A stretch of 6,759 nucleotides of DNA from Desulfuromusa sp. GTDB lineage: Bacteria > Desulfobacterota > Desulfuromonadia > Desulfuromonadales > Geopsychrobacteraceae. Numbering within the stretch: the stretch's first letter is position 1; each line of letters starts with the position of its first letter. The notes beneath the pieces are model-generated. The model saw only the letters and a list, made by a program, of their open reading frames with translations. It had not been told where the DNA came from and ran no database searches. Below are positions 1 to 6,026 of the stretch, one piece after another. Position numbers and translations under genes: made by a program. The stretch lies in NCBI GenBank assembly GCA_029933365.1, contig JAOZOH010000141.1, positions 1 to 6,759 of the forward strand, written 5' to 3'.

Positions 1-144
1 TCGTTTCTGTCCAGAAACCGCCCTTTCCCGCAATCTCTGCGTCAATCTGCACATTTGTTTGTGCGGCATAAAGAACTACGCCTCCGCTCAACTACTTGGG
101 GTCCTTGACCTTGCGAAAAATAGCTGATTTTTGAATCAGAAACG
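1..144. repeat. Non-coding element with 8-bp terminal inverted repeats, possibly a dispersed intergenic repeat
   Basis: CGTTTCTG at 2-9 is the exact reverse complement of CAGAAACG at 137-144. Between these ends are nested complementary pieces: CGCAA (29-33) with TTGCG (111-115), GTCAA (41-45) with TTGAC (105-109), and a small hairpin GCACA (49-53) with TGTGC (60-64). The whole could fold as one long imperfect hairpin. I see no convincing open reading frame in it. The outer end abuts a perfect palindrome, AACGTACGTT (141-150). The layout resembles multicopy intergenic palindromic elements that I recall from Desulfuromonas-type genomes, but copy number cannot be judged here. The left edge may continue beyond the window. 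Confidence 0.45.
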
Positions 145-168
145 TACGTTGTTTAATTCGGAGATATA

Positions 169-196
169 GCCGCTTAGCTTTGCTGAGAACCACTTA
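169..196 (+). promoter_or_regulatory. Candidate BtsR (LytTR) tandem binding site upstream of btsS
   Basis: GCCGCTTA (169-176) and ACCACTTA (189-196) form a direct repeat; the longer shared core is CC[G/A]CTTAGC at 170-178 and 190-198. From memory, the E. coli BtsR/YehT site is two copies of ACC[G/A]CT[C/T]A spaced by 13 bp. The second copy here matches 8 of 8 positions and the first 7 of 8. The spacer is 12 bp, one shorter than in E. coli. The second half-site ends 12 nt before a candidate -35 hexamer, which suits an activator site. This points to autoregulation of btsSR, by inference. Confidence 0.5.
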
Positions 197-208
197 GCAC
201 AGAAATCT

Positions 209-237
209 TTGCACCGTTGGTGAAAAATCACTATGCT
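209..237 (+). promoter_or_regulatory. Candidate sigma-70 promoter of btsSR
   Basis: A -35 candidate TTGCAC (209-214) and a -10 candidate TATGCT (232-237) are separated by 17 bp. Both are imperfect, as expected for an activator-dependent promoter. An alternative -10, TAAAAT (242-247), is closer to consensus but lacks a well-spaced -35. Confidence 0.4.
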
Positions 238-256
238 GCTCTAAAATAGTATTTTG

Positions 257-262
257 TGAGGA
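257..262 (+). promoter_or_regulatory. Ribosome binding site of btsS
   Basis: TGAGGA lies 6 nt before the ATG at 269. It supports that start, which also gives an N-terminus aligned with E. coli BtsS. Confidence 0.7.
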
Positions 263-268
263 TTCTCT

Positions 269-1966
269 ATGTACCTGGTGTTTGAACTTCTTCAGCAGAC
301 AGCGGTTATTATCGTTATCGCTTACCTGTTCAGCAAATCTCCGGTGATGAATTATCTGACTGGGGATCGGCTGCAGCGGCGAGAATTGCTGGTTCTATAT
401 GTTGTGTTTTCCCTGTTTTCAATTCTGGGAACCTACACGGGTTTGCCGATTCAGGGTGCAATTGCCAATACCCGAGCGATTGGTGCGGTGCTCTCAGGTT
501 TGATTGGTGGCCCGGTGTTGGGGGTGGCCGTCGGAGTGACTGCTGGAATACATCGTTTTTCTCTCGGCGGATTTACCGATTTTGCCTGCGGAATTTCGAC
601 GACGGTTGAAGGGTTGATTGGGGGACTGGTTCACCTCTATCTGCTGCGCCGAAAACAGCCGGAGAACCTTTTTCATCCATTTGTGGCATTTTCTGCAACT
701 CTGGTTGCTGAAGCACTACAAATGCTCATTATTCTCGCTATCGCACGCCCTTTCAGTGATGCTGTTGCACTGGTTGAAGTGATTGCCGTGCCGATGATTT
801 GTGCAAACTCTGTTGGTGCTGCGCTCTTTATTAGTATGGTGCGGGATCAGAAAAGGGTGCGGGACAAAGTTGGAGCCATGTTCTCAGCCAAGGCCTTTAC
901 GGTTGCGGACCGAACCTTAGGAATTCTCAGTCGAGGGTTCAGCGCTGAAACGGCTCGGGAAATGGCTGAAATTATCCGACAGGAAACCGGAGTCGGGGCC
1001 GTTGCTATTACTGATCGTGAGAAAATTCTGGCTTTTTCGGGAGTTGGAGATGATCATCATCGAGCCGGTAATCCGGTTGTCACCAAGTGGTCAAAGCAGG
1101 CTCTGCGGGAAAATAAGGTTGTTTTTGCCAATGGTTATGATGATCATTTCCAATGTCCAATTTCCAATCATTGCCCCCTTGGTTCGGCATTGGTGGTTCC
1201 GCTTCAGGTGGATCAGGAGGTGGTTGGTACTATCAGTCTCTACGAACCAAAGACCAAACTATTTTTGAATATCAATCGTTCATTTGGTGAAGGGTTAGCG
1301 ACCCTTTATTCCCATCAGTTGTTACGTTCCCGTTTTGAAGAGCAAAAATCGTTGTTGATTCAATCGGAACTGAAACTGCTTCAGGCTCAGGTTAATCCAC
1401 ATTTTTTGTTCAATGCTTTGAATACCATTATGGCGATCGTCCGCAACGATGCGGATCGGGCTCGGGAACTATTGTTGCAATTATCCAATTTTTTTCGCAC
1501 AAATCTGCAACGTAAAAGTGATATTGTTACCTTGGAGCAAGAACTAGCGCACATCAGCGCTTACCTTGAAATTGAGAAAGCCCGTTTTGGTGAGCGTTTG
1601 ACGGTTAATCAAGAAATTGATCCCGATCTGTTAAATTTACAGATACCGGTTTTTACTTTGCAGCCTTTGATCGAGAATGCCATTAAACATGGAATAGCTG
1701 ACTTGTTGGATCATGGGCAGATCTTGGTGAGAGTTTACCGACAACAGGAAATAATTTATATTGAAGTGGAAGATAATGCTGGAAGCTACTGCGAACAACT
1801 TGATACCCAAGGGTTGGGGATGCGGTTGGTCGACCAACGGATAAAAAATATCTATGGCAGTGAATTTGGCCTGACGGTTGATTGTGAACCACAGCAAAAA
1901 ACCCTGGTCCAGGTCAAGTTGCCATTGAGTCAAGAGCTGGTAAATGATTCGTGCGTTAATCATTGA
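269..1966 (+). CDS. btsS: LytS-family sensor histidine kinase, BtsS (pyruvate sensor) homolog
   Basis: This 565-residue inner-membrane sensor kinase is nearly the length of E. coli BtsS (about 561). Residues 1-195 hold a set of hydrophobic helices of the 5TMR-LYT type, including the IANTRAIGAV and STTVEGLIGG stretches. Residues about 210-350 form a GAF-like domain containing GAVAITDREK. Residues 365-445 form the His_kinase domain with the phospho-acceptor H378 in QVNPHFLFNALNTI. Residues 455-552 form the ATPase domain, with N470 in LIENAIKHG, D502 in EDNAG and a GLGMRL glycine loop. R69, R96, C107 and S110 correspond, at a constant offset of three, to Arg72, Arg99, Cys110 and Ser113, which I recall as the E. 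coli pyruvate pocket. Pyruvate or a close 2-oxoacid is therefore the likely stimulus, by inference. The 3' end overlaps the regulator gene by 23 nt, so the two are probably co-transcribed and translationally coupled. Confidence 0.93.
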   Translation: MYLVFELLQQTAVIIVIAYLFSKSPVMNYLTGDRLQRRELLVLYVVFSLFSILGTYTGLPIQGAIANTRAIGAVLSGLIGGPVLGVAVGVTAGIHRFSLGGFTDFACGISTTVEGLIGGLVHLYLLRRKQPENLFHPFVAFSATLVAEALQMLIILAIARPFSDAVALVEVIAVPMICANSVGAALFISMVRDQKRVRDKVGAMFSAKAFTVADRTLGILSRGFSAETAREMAEIIRQETGVGAVAITDREKILAFSGVGDDHHRAGNPVVTKWSKQALRENKVVFANGYDDHFQCPISNHCPLGSALVVPLQVDQEVVGTISLYEPKTKLFLNINRSFGEGLATLYSHQLLRSRFEEQKSLLIQSELKLLQAQVNPHFLFNALNTIMAIVRNDADRARELLLQLSNFFRTNLQRKSDIVTLEQELAHISAYLEIEKARFGERLTVNQEIDPDLLNLQIPVFTLQPLIENAIKHGIADLLDHGQILVRVYRQQEIIYIEVEDNAGSYCEQLDTQGLGMRLVDQRIKNIYGSEFGLTVDCEPQQKTLVQVKLPLSQELVNDSCVNH

Positions 1967-2654
1967 TGACGAACAACATGCGCGGGAGGAACTGGAACTT
2001 CTTGTTGCAGAGACGGGAGCCTTTGAGCTACTCGGCAGTTGCGCTAACGCTATTGATGCACTGCGGAAAATTCGCACTGAAAAGCCCGAATTGCTATTTT
2101 TAGATATTGAAATGCCAGCACTTAATGGATTTGAACTGTTGGCAATGATAGAAGATGAGCTGATGCCACATGTTGTTTTTGTTACGGCTTATAACCAACA
2201 TGCTCTGAAAGCATTCGAAGAAAAAACTCTCGATTACCTGTTGAAACCCGTATCTCCAGAGCGTTTATTGAAAACCGTCAACAAAGTTAGAGAAAGTATC
2301 CGCCGGGGAGAACCACCGCAATATCAGATAGAACCTTTACGCCATATTCCTTGCCAGTTTACTAACCGGGTCAAGCTGATTCCTTCGATCGATATCGAAT
2401 ATGTCTTCTCAAATTTAACCGGAATTCACATTGTTACCGAAGAGGGACAGTTTTTTACCGAGTTGACCCTGAGGGTTTTGGAAGAACGCACCCTATTACT
2501 GCGCTGCCAACGACAGTATCTGGTGAATCCTGAGAGTATTGATGAAATAAAATTACAGGAGAATGGCTCAGCTGAGATCAAAACTCGTTTGGGAACTACT
2601 TTGCCGGTCAGCCGACGCTACTTGCGCCAGTTGAAAGTTCACTTGAAGCTTTGA
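1944..2654 (+). CDS. btsR: LytTR-family response regulator, BtsR homolog
   Basis: This 236-residue cytoplasmic transcription factor pairs with the preceding kinase. The receiver domain (about 3-118) shows the acidic pair D8/D9, the phospho-acceptor D54 in LFLDIEMP, T81 and K101 in LLKP. A LytTR DNA-binding domain follows (about 135-234), with the motifs FTELTLRVLEERT, RCQRQYLVN and PVSRRYLRQLK, which are very close to E. coli BtsR (about 239 residues). LytTR proteins bind as pairs to direct repeats about two helical turns apart. Such repeats occur upstream of btsS and just after this gene's own stop codon. The ATG at 1944 lies inside btsS, and only a weak GAG-type ribosome site precedes it, which suggests coupling to btsS translation. 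The start gives the expected MIRALIIDDE N-terminus. Confidence 0.93.
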   Translation: MIRALIIDDEQHAREELELLVAETGAFELLGSCANAIDALRKIRTEKPELLFLDIEMPALNGFELLAMIEDELMPHVVFVTAYNQHALKAFEEKTLDYLLKPVSPERLLKTVNKVRESIRRGEPPQYQIEPLRHIPCQFTNRVKLIPSIDIEYVFSNLTGIHIVTEEGQFFTELTLRVLEERTLLLRCQRQYLVNPESIDEIKLQENGSAEIKTRLGTTLPVSRRYLRQLKVHLKL

Positions 2655-2661
2655 GCTGTCT

Positions 2662-2690
2662 ACCACTTAACGGCCTTATATGACCGCTGA
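2662..2690 (+). promoter_or_regulatory. Candidate BtsR tandem binding site upstream of the TRAP operon
   Basis: ACCACTTA (2662-2669) and ACCGCTGA (2683-2690) form a direct repeat with exactly 13 bp between them, a 21-bp period. The recalled E. coli BtsR consensus is ACC[G/A]CT[C/T]A with the same spacer. The first copy matches fully; the second differs only in G at position 7. The first copy is identical to the 8-mer upstream of btsS at 189-196. It begins 7 nt after the btsR stop and ends 12 nt before a candidate -35, the same distance as at btsS. Confidence 0.6.
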
Positions 2691-2702
2691 CTGACTCCCT
2701 TC

Positions 2703-2731
2703 TTGGTGTGTCTTAGCTCTCTGGTTTAAAT
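2703..2731 (+). promoter_or_regulatory. Candidate BtsR-dependent promoter of the TRAP operon
   Basis: The -35 candidate TTGGTG (2703-2708) and the -10 candidate TTAAAT (2726-2731) are 17 bp apart. Both are weak, which fits activator dependence. The geometry relative to the tandem box duplicates that upstream of btsS. A transcript starting near 2738 would have a leader of about 135 nt. A perfect TTGACA at 2769-2774 could be a second -35, but I see no good -10 at the right distance; TATAAC at 2807-2812 is too far away. Confidence 0.4.
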
Positions 2732-2779
2732 TTACGAGGTTGATCATGGGGGTAATATCATTTCTTTATTGACAATGAG

Positions 2780-2848
2780 CCGTAAACTGGGGTGGTATTC
2801 AGAATCTATAACTAAAAAAGTATAGATATCCGAGTCGCCCCGTAAACT
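2780..2848 (+). repeat. Pair of CCGTAAACT direct repeats in the dctP leader
   Basis: The 9-mer CCGTAAACT occurs at 2780-2788 and again at 2840-2848, exactly 60 bp apart. The copies flank an inverted repeat. They could be operator half-sites or a leader RNA element. The function is unknown. Confidence 0.4.
2804..2827 (+). repeat. 7-bp inverted repeat in the dctP leader
   Basis: ATCTATA (2804-2810) and TATAGAT (2821-2827) are perfect reverse complements around a 10-nt A-rich loop. The AT-rich stem is too weak for a terminator, and no T-tract follows. It could be an operator for an unidentified regulator or a weak RNA hairpin upstream of the ribosome site. Confidence 0.35.
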
Positions 2849-2861
2849 ATTCTATCTGAAT

Positions 2862-2866
2862 GGAGG
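2862..2866 (+). promoter_or_regulatory. Strong ribosome binding site of dctP
   Basis: GGAGG lies 6 nt before the ATG at 2873. It is the best Shine-Dalgarno in the operon and fits high output of the periplasmic receptor. Confidence 0.8.
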
Positions 2867-2872
2867 AAAAAC

Positions 2873-3958
2873 ATGAAAAAGTCTGTATTCCGTATGTCAG
2901 TTTGTTTTCTGGCTGTCTTTTCACTGCTGATGGTTGGAACTTTTGCCCCACAGGCAGAAGCTGCTCCAAAATATCGCTGGAAGCTGGCTATGACTTGGCC
3001 AACTAACTTCCCGGTTTTTGGCGATGCTGTTATTAAAATGGCTGACATGGTCAAAGAAATGTCAAACGGTGAAATGGAAATCCGTATTGATTCCAAGAAC
3101 AAGCACAAAGCTCCCCTCGGAATTCTTGATATGGTCAAAGCTGGTCAGTACGAGATGGGTCACTCTGCATCTTACTACTGGAAAGGTAAAGACAAGAATA
3201 CTCTGTTTTTCACCACCATGCCCTTCGGTATGATTGCTCCTGAGCAGTATGCTTGGTTCTACTATGGCGGCGGTATGGAGCTGATGAAAGAAGTTTATGA
3301 TCGCCATGGTGTTTATTCCTACCCAGGCGGTAATACCGGCAACCAAATGGGTGGTTGGTTCCAGAAAGAGATCAAGAGTCTGGACGATTTCAAAGGTCTG
3401 AAGATGCGGATTCCCGGGTTTGCCGGTGAAGTTCTCTCCAAGCTTGGCGTTGTTGTTACCAACATCCCTGCTGGTGAGCTTTACACCGCTCTTGACCGTG
3501 GTACCATCGATGCTCTGGAGTGGGTTGGTCCTTCTCTTGACCTGAACATGGGTTTCCACAAGATTGCACCTTTCTATTACACTGGTTGGCATGAGCCTGC
3601 AACCGAACTGCAGTTCATGGTTAACTCGAAGAAATTTGATGCTCTGCCAGTACATCTGCAGAAAATCGTTGAGACAGCTATGAAATTTGCTGCTTATGAC
3701 ATGTATGCTCGTTCTTATCACGATAGTGCTATGAACCTGGATAAAATGGCTGTTGAATACCCGAACATCAAGATCAAGACTTTCCCGAAAGAAGTTATTG
3801 CAGCAATGAAGGCTGAAAATGCTAAGTTGCTGAAAGAAACTTCTGCTAAAGATCCAGTGTTTAAGAAAATTTACGATGCACAGACTGCTTACATGAAGAA
3901 AGCACGTCGCTGGACTGAAATTTCTGACTATGCTTATCTGAAAGATAACCTTGAGTAG
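2873..3958 (+). CDS. dctP: TRAP transporter periplasmic binding protein, TakP-like (probable 2-oxoacid receptor)
   Basis: This 361-residue receptor captures the substrate in the periplasm and delivers it to the DctQ/DctM permease. A Sec signal peptide is clear: basic MKKSVFR, a hydrophobic core, and likely cleavage after AEA at residue 30. The mature protein has the DctP fold and resembles Rhodobacter TakP and the mannitol/chloroaromatic (FcbT1-like) branch. Shared stretches include YYGGG, QMGGWFQKEIKS, LKMRIPGFAGEVLSKLGV, the P-x-GE-LYTALDRGTIDA helix and EWVGP. Residues recalled as contacting pyruvate and sodium in TakP appear conserved: Q158, R179, E216, W217 and E241 (in GWHE). This suggests a small carboxylate such as pyruvate or another 2-oxoacid, with lactate as an alternative. 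Specificity is inferred. Codon use looks skewed toward that of highly expressed genes. It lies between the BtsR-type box and a hairpin terminator. Confidence 0.92.
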   Translation: MKKSVFRMSVCFLAVFSLLMVGTFAPQAEAAPKYRWKLAMTWPTNFPVFGDAVIKMADMVKEMSNGEMEIRIDSKNKHKAPLGILDMVKAGQYEMGHSASYYWKGKDKNTLFFTTMPFGMIAPEQYAWFYYGGGMELMKEVYDRHGVYSYPGGNTGNQMGGWFQKEIKSLDDFKGLKMRIPGFAGEVLSKLGVVVTNIPAGELYTALDRGTIDALEWVGPSLDLNMGFHKIAPFYYTGWHEPATELQFMVNSKKFDALPVHLQKIVETAMKFAAYDMYARSYHDSAMNLDKMAVEYPNIKIKTFPKEVIAAMKAENAKLLKETSAKDPVFKKIYDAQTAYMKKARRWTEISDYAYLKDNLE

Positions 3959-3977
3959 TATTGGTTATCCCAAATTG

Positions 3978-4018
3978 ACGGGCTCTCGGAAAAACTTCTG
4001 AGAGCCCGTTTCTTTTTT
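3978..4018 (+). terminator. Intrinsic terminator between dctP and dctQ
   Basis: ACGGGCTCTC (3978-3987) pairs perfectly with GAGAGCCCGT (4000-4009). The stem can extend by four more pairs (one G-U) around an AAAC loop. A T-rich tract, TTTC followed by six T, runs to 4018. Being inside the operon, it probably acts as an attenuator, so that much more receptor than permease mRNA is made. Confidence 0.85.
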
Positions 4019-4032
4019 CTCTTACTACCGGC

Positions 4033-4036
4033 AGGA
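4033..4036 (+). promoter_or_regulatory. Ribosome binding site of dctQ
   Basis: AGGA lies 5 nt before the ATG at 4042. It is weaker than the dctP site, in line with a lower need for permease. Confidence 0.5.
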
Positions 4037-4041
4037 TTATT

Positions 4042-4581
4042 ATGCTGTTAAAAGCTGAACGAATTTTTGATCGTTACTCTGATATTACGGGCTGGATTGC
4101 CGCGGCATTGATGCTGCTGATGCTGGTCAATGTATTTTATGACGCAATTATGCGTTATTTCTTCCGTACTGGATCCATCGCTATGCAGGAGATGGAGTGG
4201 CACATCTTTGCTGCCGTTTTTCTTCTTGGTATCTCCTATGCTCTGAAAGAAGAAGGTCACGTCCGGGTCGATGTTCTCTATGACGGGTTTAGCCCAAAAT
4301 TGAAAGCCATTATTAATATTGTGGGAACCTTTATTTTTATGATTCCACTATCCCTTTTGATTATTAATGGATCGATCTGGTTTGTTCACGAGGCCTACAC
4401 GATGGGTGAAATTAGTGGTGATCCCGGGGGGCTAACTCACAGATATTTGATCAAAGCTATTATTCCGGTCGCTTTTGTTTCTTTGATTATATCTGCGGTT
4501 GGTTTTGTGATTCGAAATATCCGTATGTATCGTGGATTGGAATTTTCTCCACCTCACGATACCGACGATGACGTCCTCTGA
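4042..4581 (+). CDS. dctQ: TRAP transporter small permease subunit, DctQ family
   Basis: This 179-residue inner-membrane protein has four predicted hydrophobic helices at about 15-37, 52-68, 88-109 and 135-157, the usual DctQ layout and size. Family features include the amphipathic N-terminus, the MEWH entry to helix 2, the conserved GHVRVDVLY loop (72-80) and the GDPGGL...RYLIKAIIP region (126-142) before helix 4. The long form of that loop resembles the FcbT2/TakQ branch and so matches the TakP-like receptor. DctQ partners DctM in a sodium-driven importer. The gene begins 83 nt after dctP, downstream of the hairpin terminator, so it depends on readthrough unless an unseen promoter exists. 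The C-terminus ends in an acidic tail. Confidence 0.92.
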   Translation: MLLKAERIFDRYSDITGWIAAALMLLMLVNVFYDAIMRYFFRTGSIAMQEMEWHIFAAVFLLGISYALKEEGHVRVDVLYDGFSPKLKAIINIVGTFIFMIPLSLLIINGSIWFVHEAYTMGEISGDPGGLTHRYLIKAIIPVAFVSLIISAVGFVIRNIRMYRGLEFSPPHDTDDDVL

Positions 4582-4612
4582 TTGAAATCTGAAATAATAG
4601 AGTTGATAGATA

Positions 4613-4620
4613 AAGGGAAG
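4613..4620 (+). promoter_or_regulatory. Ribosome binding site of dctM
   Basis: AAGGGAAG lies 8 nt before the ATG at 4629. It is a moderate site with slightly long spacing and supports this start. Confidence 0.5.
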
Positions 4621-4628
4621 CTGTTTTT

Positions 4629-5930
4629 ATGATTGGTTTAGTAATGTTTGTTGTCTGTCTGGGGCTGTTGTTGTTTGGCTTCCCGGTTGCATTTACCTTT
4701 GGGGGTGCTGCGGTTGTTTTTGGACTGATCGCAGAGGGGCCGAGTATGTTTGCTCTGATGCCGCACCGCATCTGGGCAGTTATGAACAACACCATCTTGA
4801 TGGCGATCCCGTTATTTATTTTTATGGGGATAGTTCTCCAGAAATCAAAACTGGCTGAGCGCCTGCTTGAATCAATGGGGTTCTTATTTGGTGAAATGCG
4901 TGGCGGGATTGCCATTTCAACAATATTGGTCGGGTCTTTGTTGGCAGCTTCTACCGGGGTTGTCGGTGCCAGCGTTGTGGCTATGGGCGTTATCTCTCTG
5001 CCGGTTATGCTCAAGTATAACTACGATAAGAAGTTGGCAACTGGTGCAATTTGTGCGGCAGGAACGTTGGGGCAGATTATTCCACCATCTATCGTCCTCA
5101 TTATTCTTGGGGATGTCTTTCAAGTCCCAGTCGGTGACCTGTTTCTAGCGGCCTTTTGGCCAGGGTTGTCGCTGGTTTTACTATATGTTATTTACATTGC
5201 GGTCATAACTTATTTCAAAAAAGATCTGGCTCCGCCAATTCGTCTGGAAGGGGTGGAGCACGGAACCAAATCACAGCAGATTGTCCGGGCGCTCAAGGCC
5301 ATTATTCCCCCGTTGATTCTCATTATCATAGTTCTTGGTTCTATTTTATTCGGTGTTGCGACGCCGACCGAATCATCTGCAGTGGGTGGCATTGGAGCTA
5401 TTGTTCTAGCAGGGATGTACAGACAGTTATCGGTCAAAATGGTCTGGACCAGTGCTCTGGAGACAGTTAAGATCACTTCAATGGTTTTTGCTATCCTAGT
5501 TGGTGCAACCGCATTTTCCATGGTTTTTACCTACACTGGTGGTGATTATCTGATAGAAGATTTTATGATGGCGCTCCCCGGAGAAAAATGGGGTTTCCTG
5601 ATCCTGTCAATGGCTGCGATCATGGCGCTTGGCTTTTTTATCGATTTTGTCGAAATCTCTTATATTATTGTCCCGATTTTGGCCCCGATTGCTGCCAACT
5701 TGGGGATCAACCCTATTTGGTACGCAATTCTGGTAGCAATGAACCTGCAGACCTCTTTTTTGACCCCACCTTTTGGATTCAGCCTTTTTTACCTGAAAGG
5801 TGTGTCGCCGCCCGAGGTTAGAACAACGGATATTTACTCAGGAGTTGTGCCATTTATTGCAATACAGGTTTTTGTGTTGGCCATTCTAGTTGTCTTTCCC
5901 GGATTCTTTGGTATCAGCAGTACGTATTGA
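4629..5930 (+). CDS. dctM: TRAP transporter large permease subunit, DctM family
   Basis: This 433-residue integral membrane protein forms the transport pathway and couples uptake to a sodium gradient. It is hydrophobic throughout, with about 11-12 helices, and has the typical DctM length. Signature segments are GSLLAASTGVVGASVVAMG (102-120), the first helical-hairpin region; AAGTLGQIIPPSI (143-155); VATPTESSAVGG (243-254), the segment starting the second half; and MNLQTSFLTPPFGFSLFYL (371-389), the second hairpin region. The Ser/Thr/Gly/Pro-rich loops around 106-115 and 376-383 correspond to the sodium and substrate sites of the family. It follows dctQ by 47 nt and is co-transcribed with it. 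It ends 26 nt before a palindromic terminator. No frameshift or missing segment is visible. Confidence 0.94.
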   Translation: MIGLVMFVVCLGLLLFGFPVAFTFGGAAVVFGLIAEGPSMFALMPHRIWAVMNNTILMAIPLFIFMGIVLQKSKLAERLLESMGFLFGEMRGGIAISTILVGSLLAASTGVVGASVVAMGVISLPVMLKYNYDKKLATGAICAAGTLGQIIPPSIVLIILGDVFQVPVGDLFLAAFWPGLSLVLLYVIYIAVITYFKKDLAPPIRLEGVEHGTKSQQIVRALKAIIPPLILIIIVLGSILFGVATPTESSAVGGIGAIVLAGMYRQLSVKMVWTSALETVKITSMVFAILVGATAFSMVFTYTGGDYLIEDFMMALPGEKWGFLILSMAAIMALGFFIDFVEISYIIVPILAPIAANLGINPIWYAILVAMNLQTSFLTPPFGFSLFYLKGVSPPEVRTTDIYSGVVPFIAIQVFVLAILVVFPGFFGISSTY

Positions 5931-5956
5931 TTTAAATTGTTATTTGAAAGAATACA

Positions 5957-5989
5957 CAAAAGGCCGTACTGAAGTAGTACGGCCTTTTG
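5957..5989. terminator. Bidirectional intrinsic terminator between dctM and ferritin
   Basis: A perfect 14-bp stem (5957-5970 with 5976-5989) encloses the loop GAAGT. An AAAA run at the left base and a TTTT run at the right base mean that the hairpin is followed by T residues when read on either strand. It lies between the convergent dctM and ferritin stops and probably ends both transcripts. Nothing else is evident in this short gap. Confidence 0.85.
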
Positions 5990-6026
5990 AATTGTTGTTG
6001 TTTGTAATTGAAAAAATTAGTTTGAT

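Noticed and set aside
2701..2720. Sigma-54 promoter (GG-N10-GC) upstream of dctP, as seen for some dct operons
   Set aside because: The GG and GC elements here are separated by 9 nt instead of 10, and the flanks do not fit. No sigma-54 activator is encoded in the window; the regulator is of the LytTR type.
3062..3721. Long minus-strand open frame (219 codons) inside dctP
   Set aside because: It lies fully antisense to a confidently identified gene, has no recognisable domain or good ribosome site, and reflects the codon pattern of dctP.
4487..5014. Minus-strand open frame (175 codons) across the dctQ-dctM junction
   Set aside because: It is antisense to two clear TRAP genes, and its Pro/Asn/Thr-rich composition is typical of the complement of membrane-protein coding sequence.
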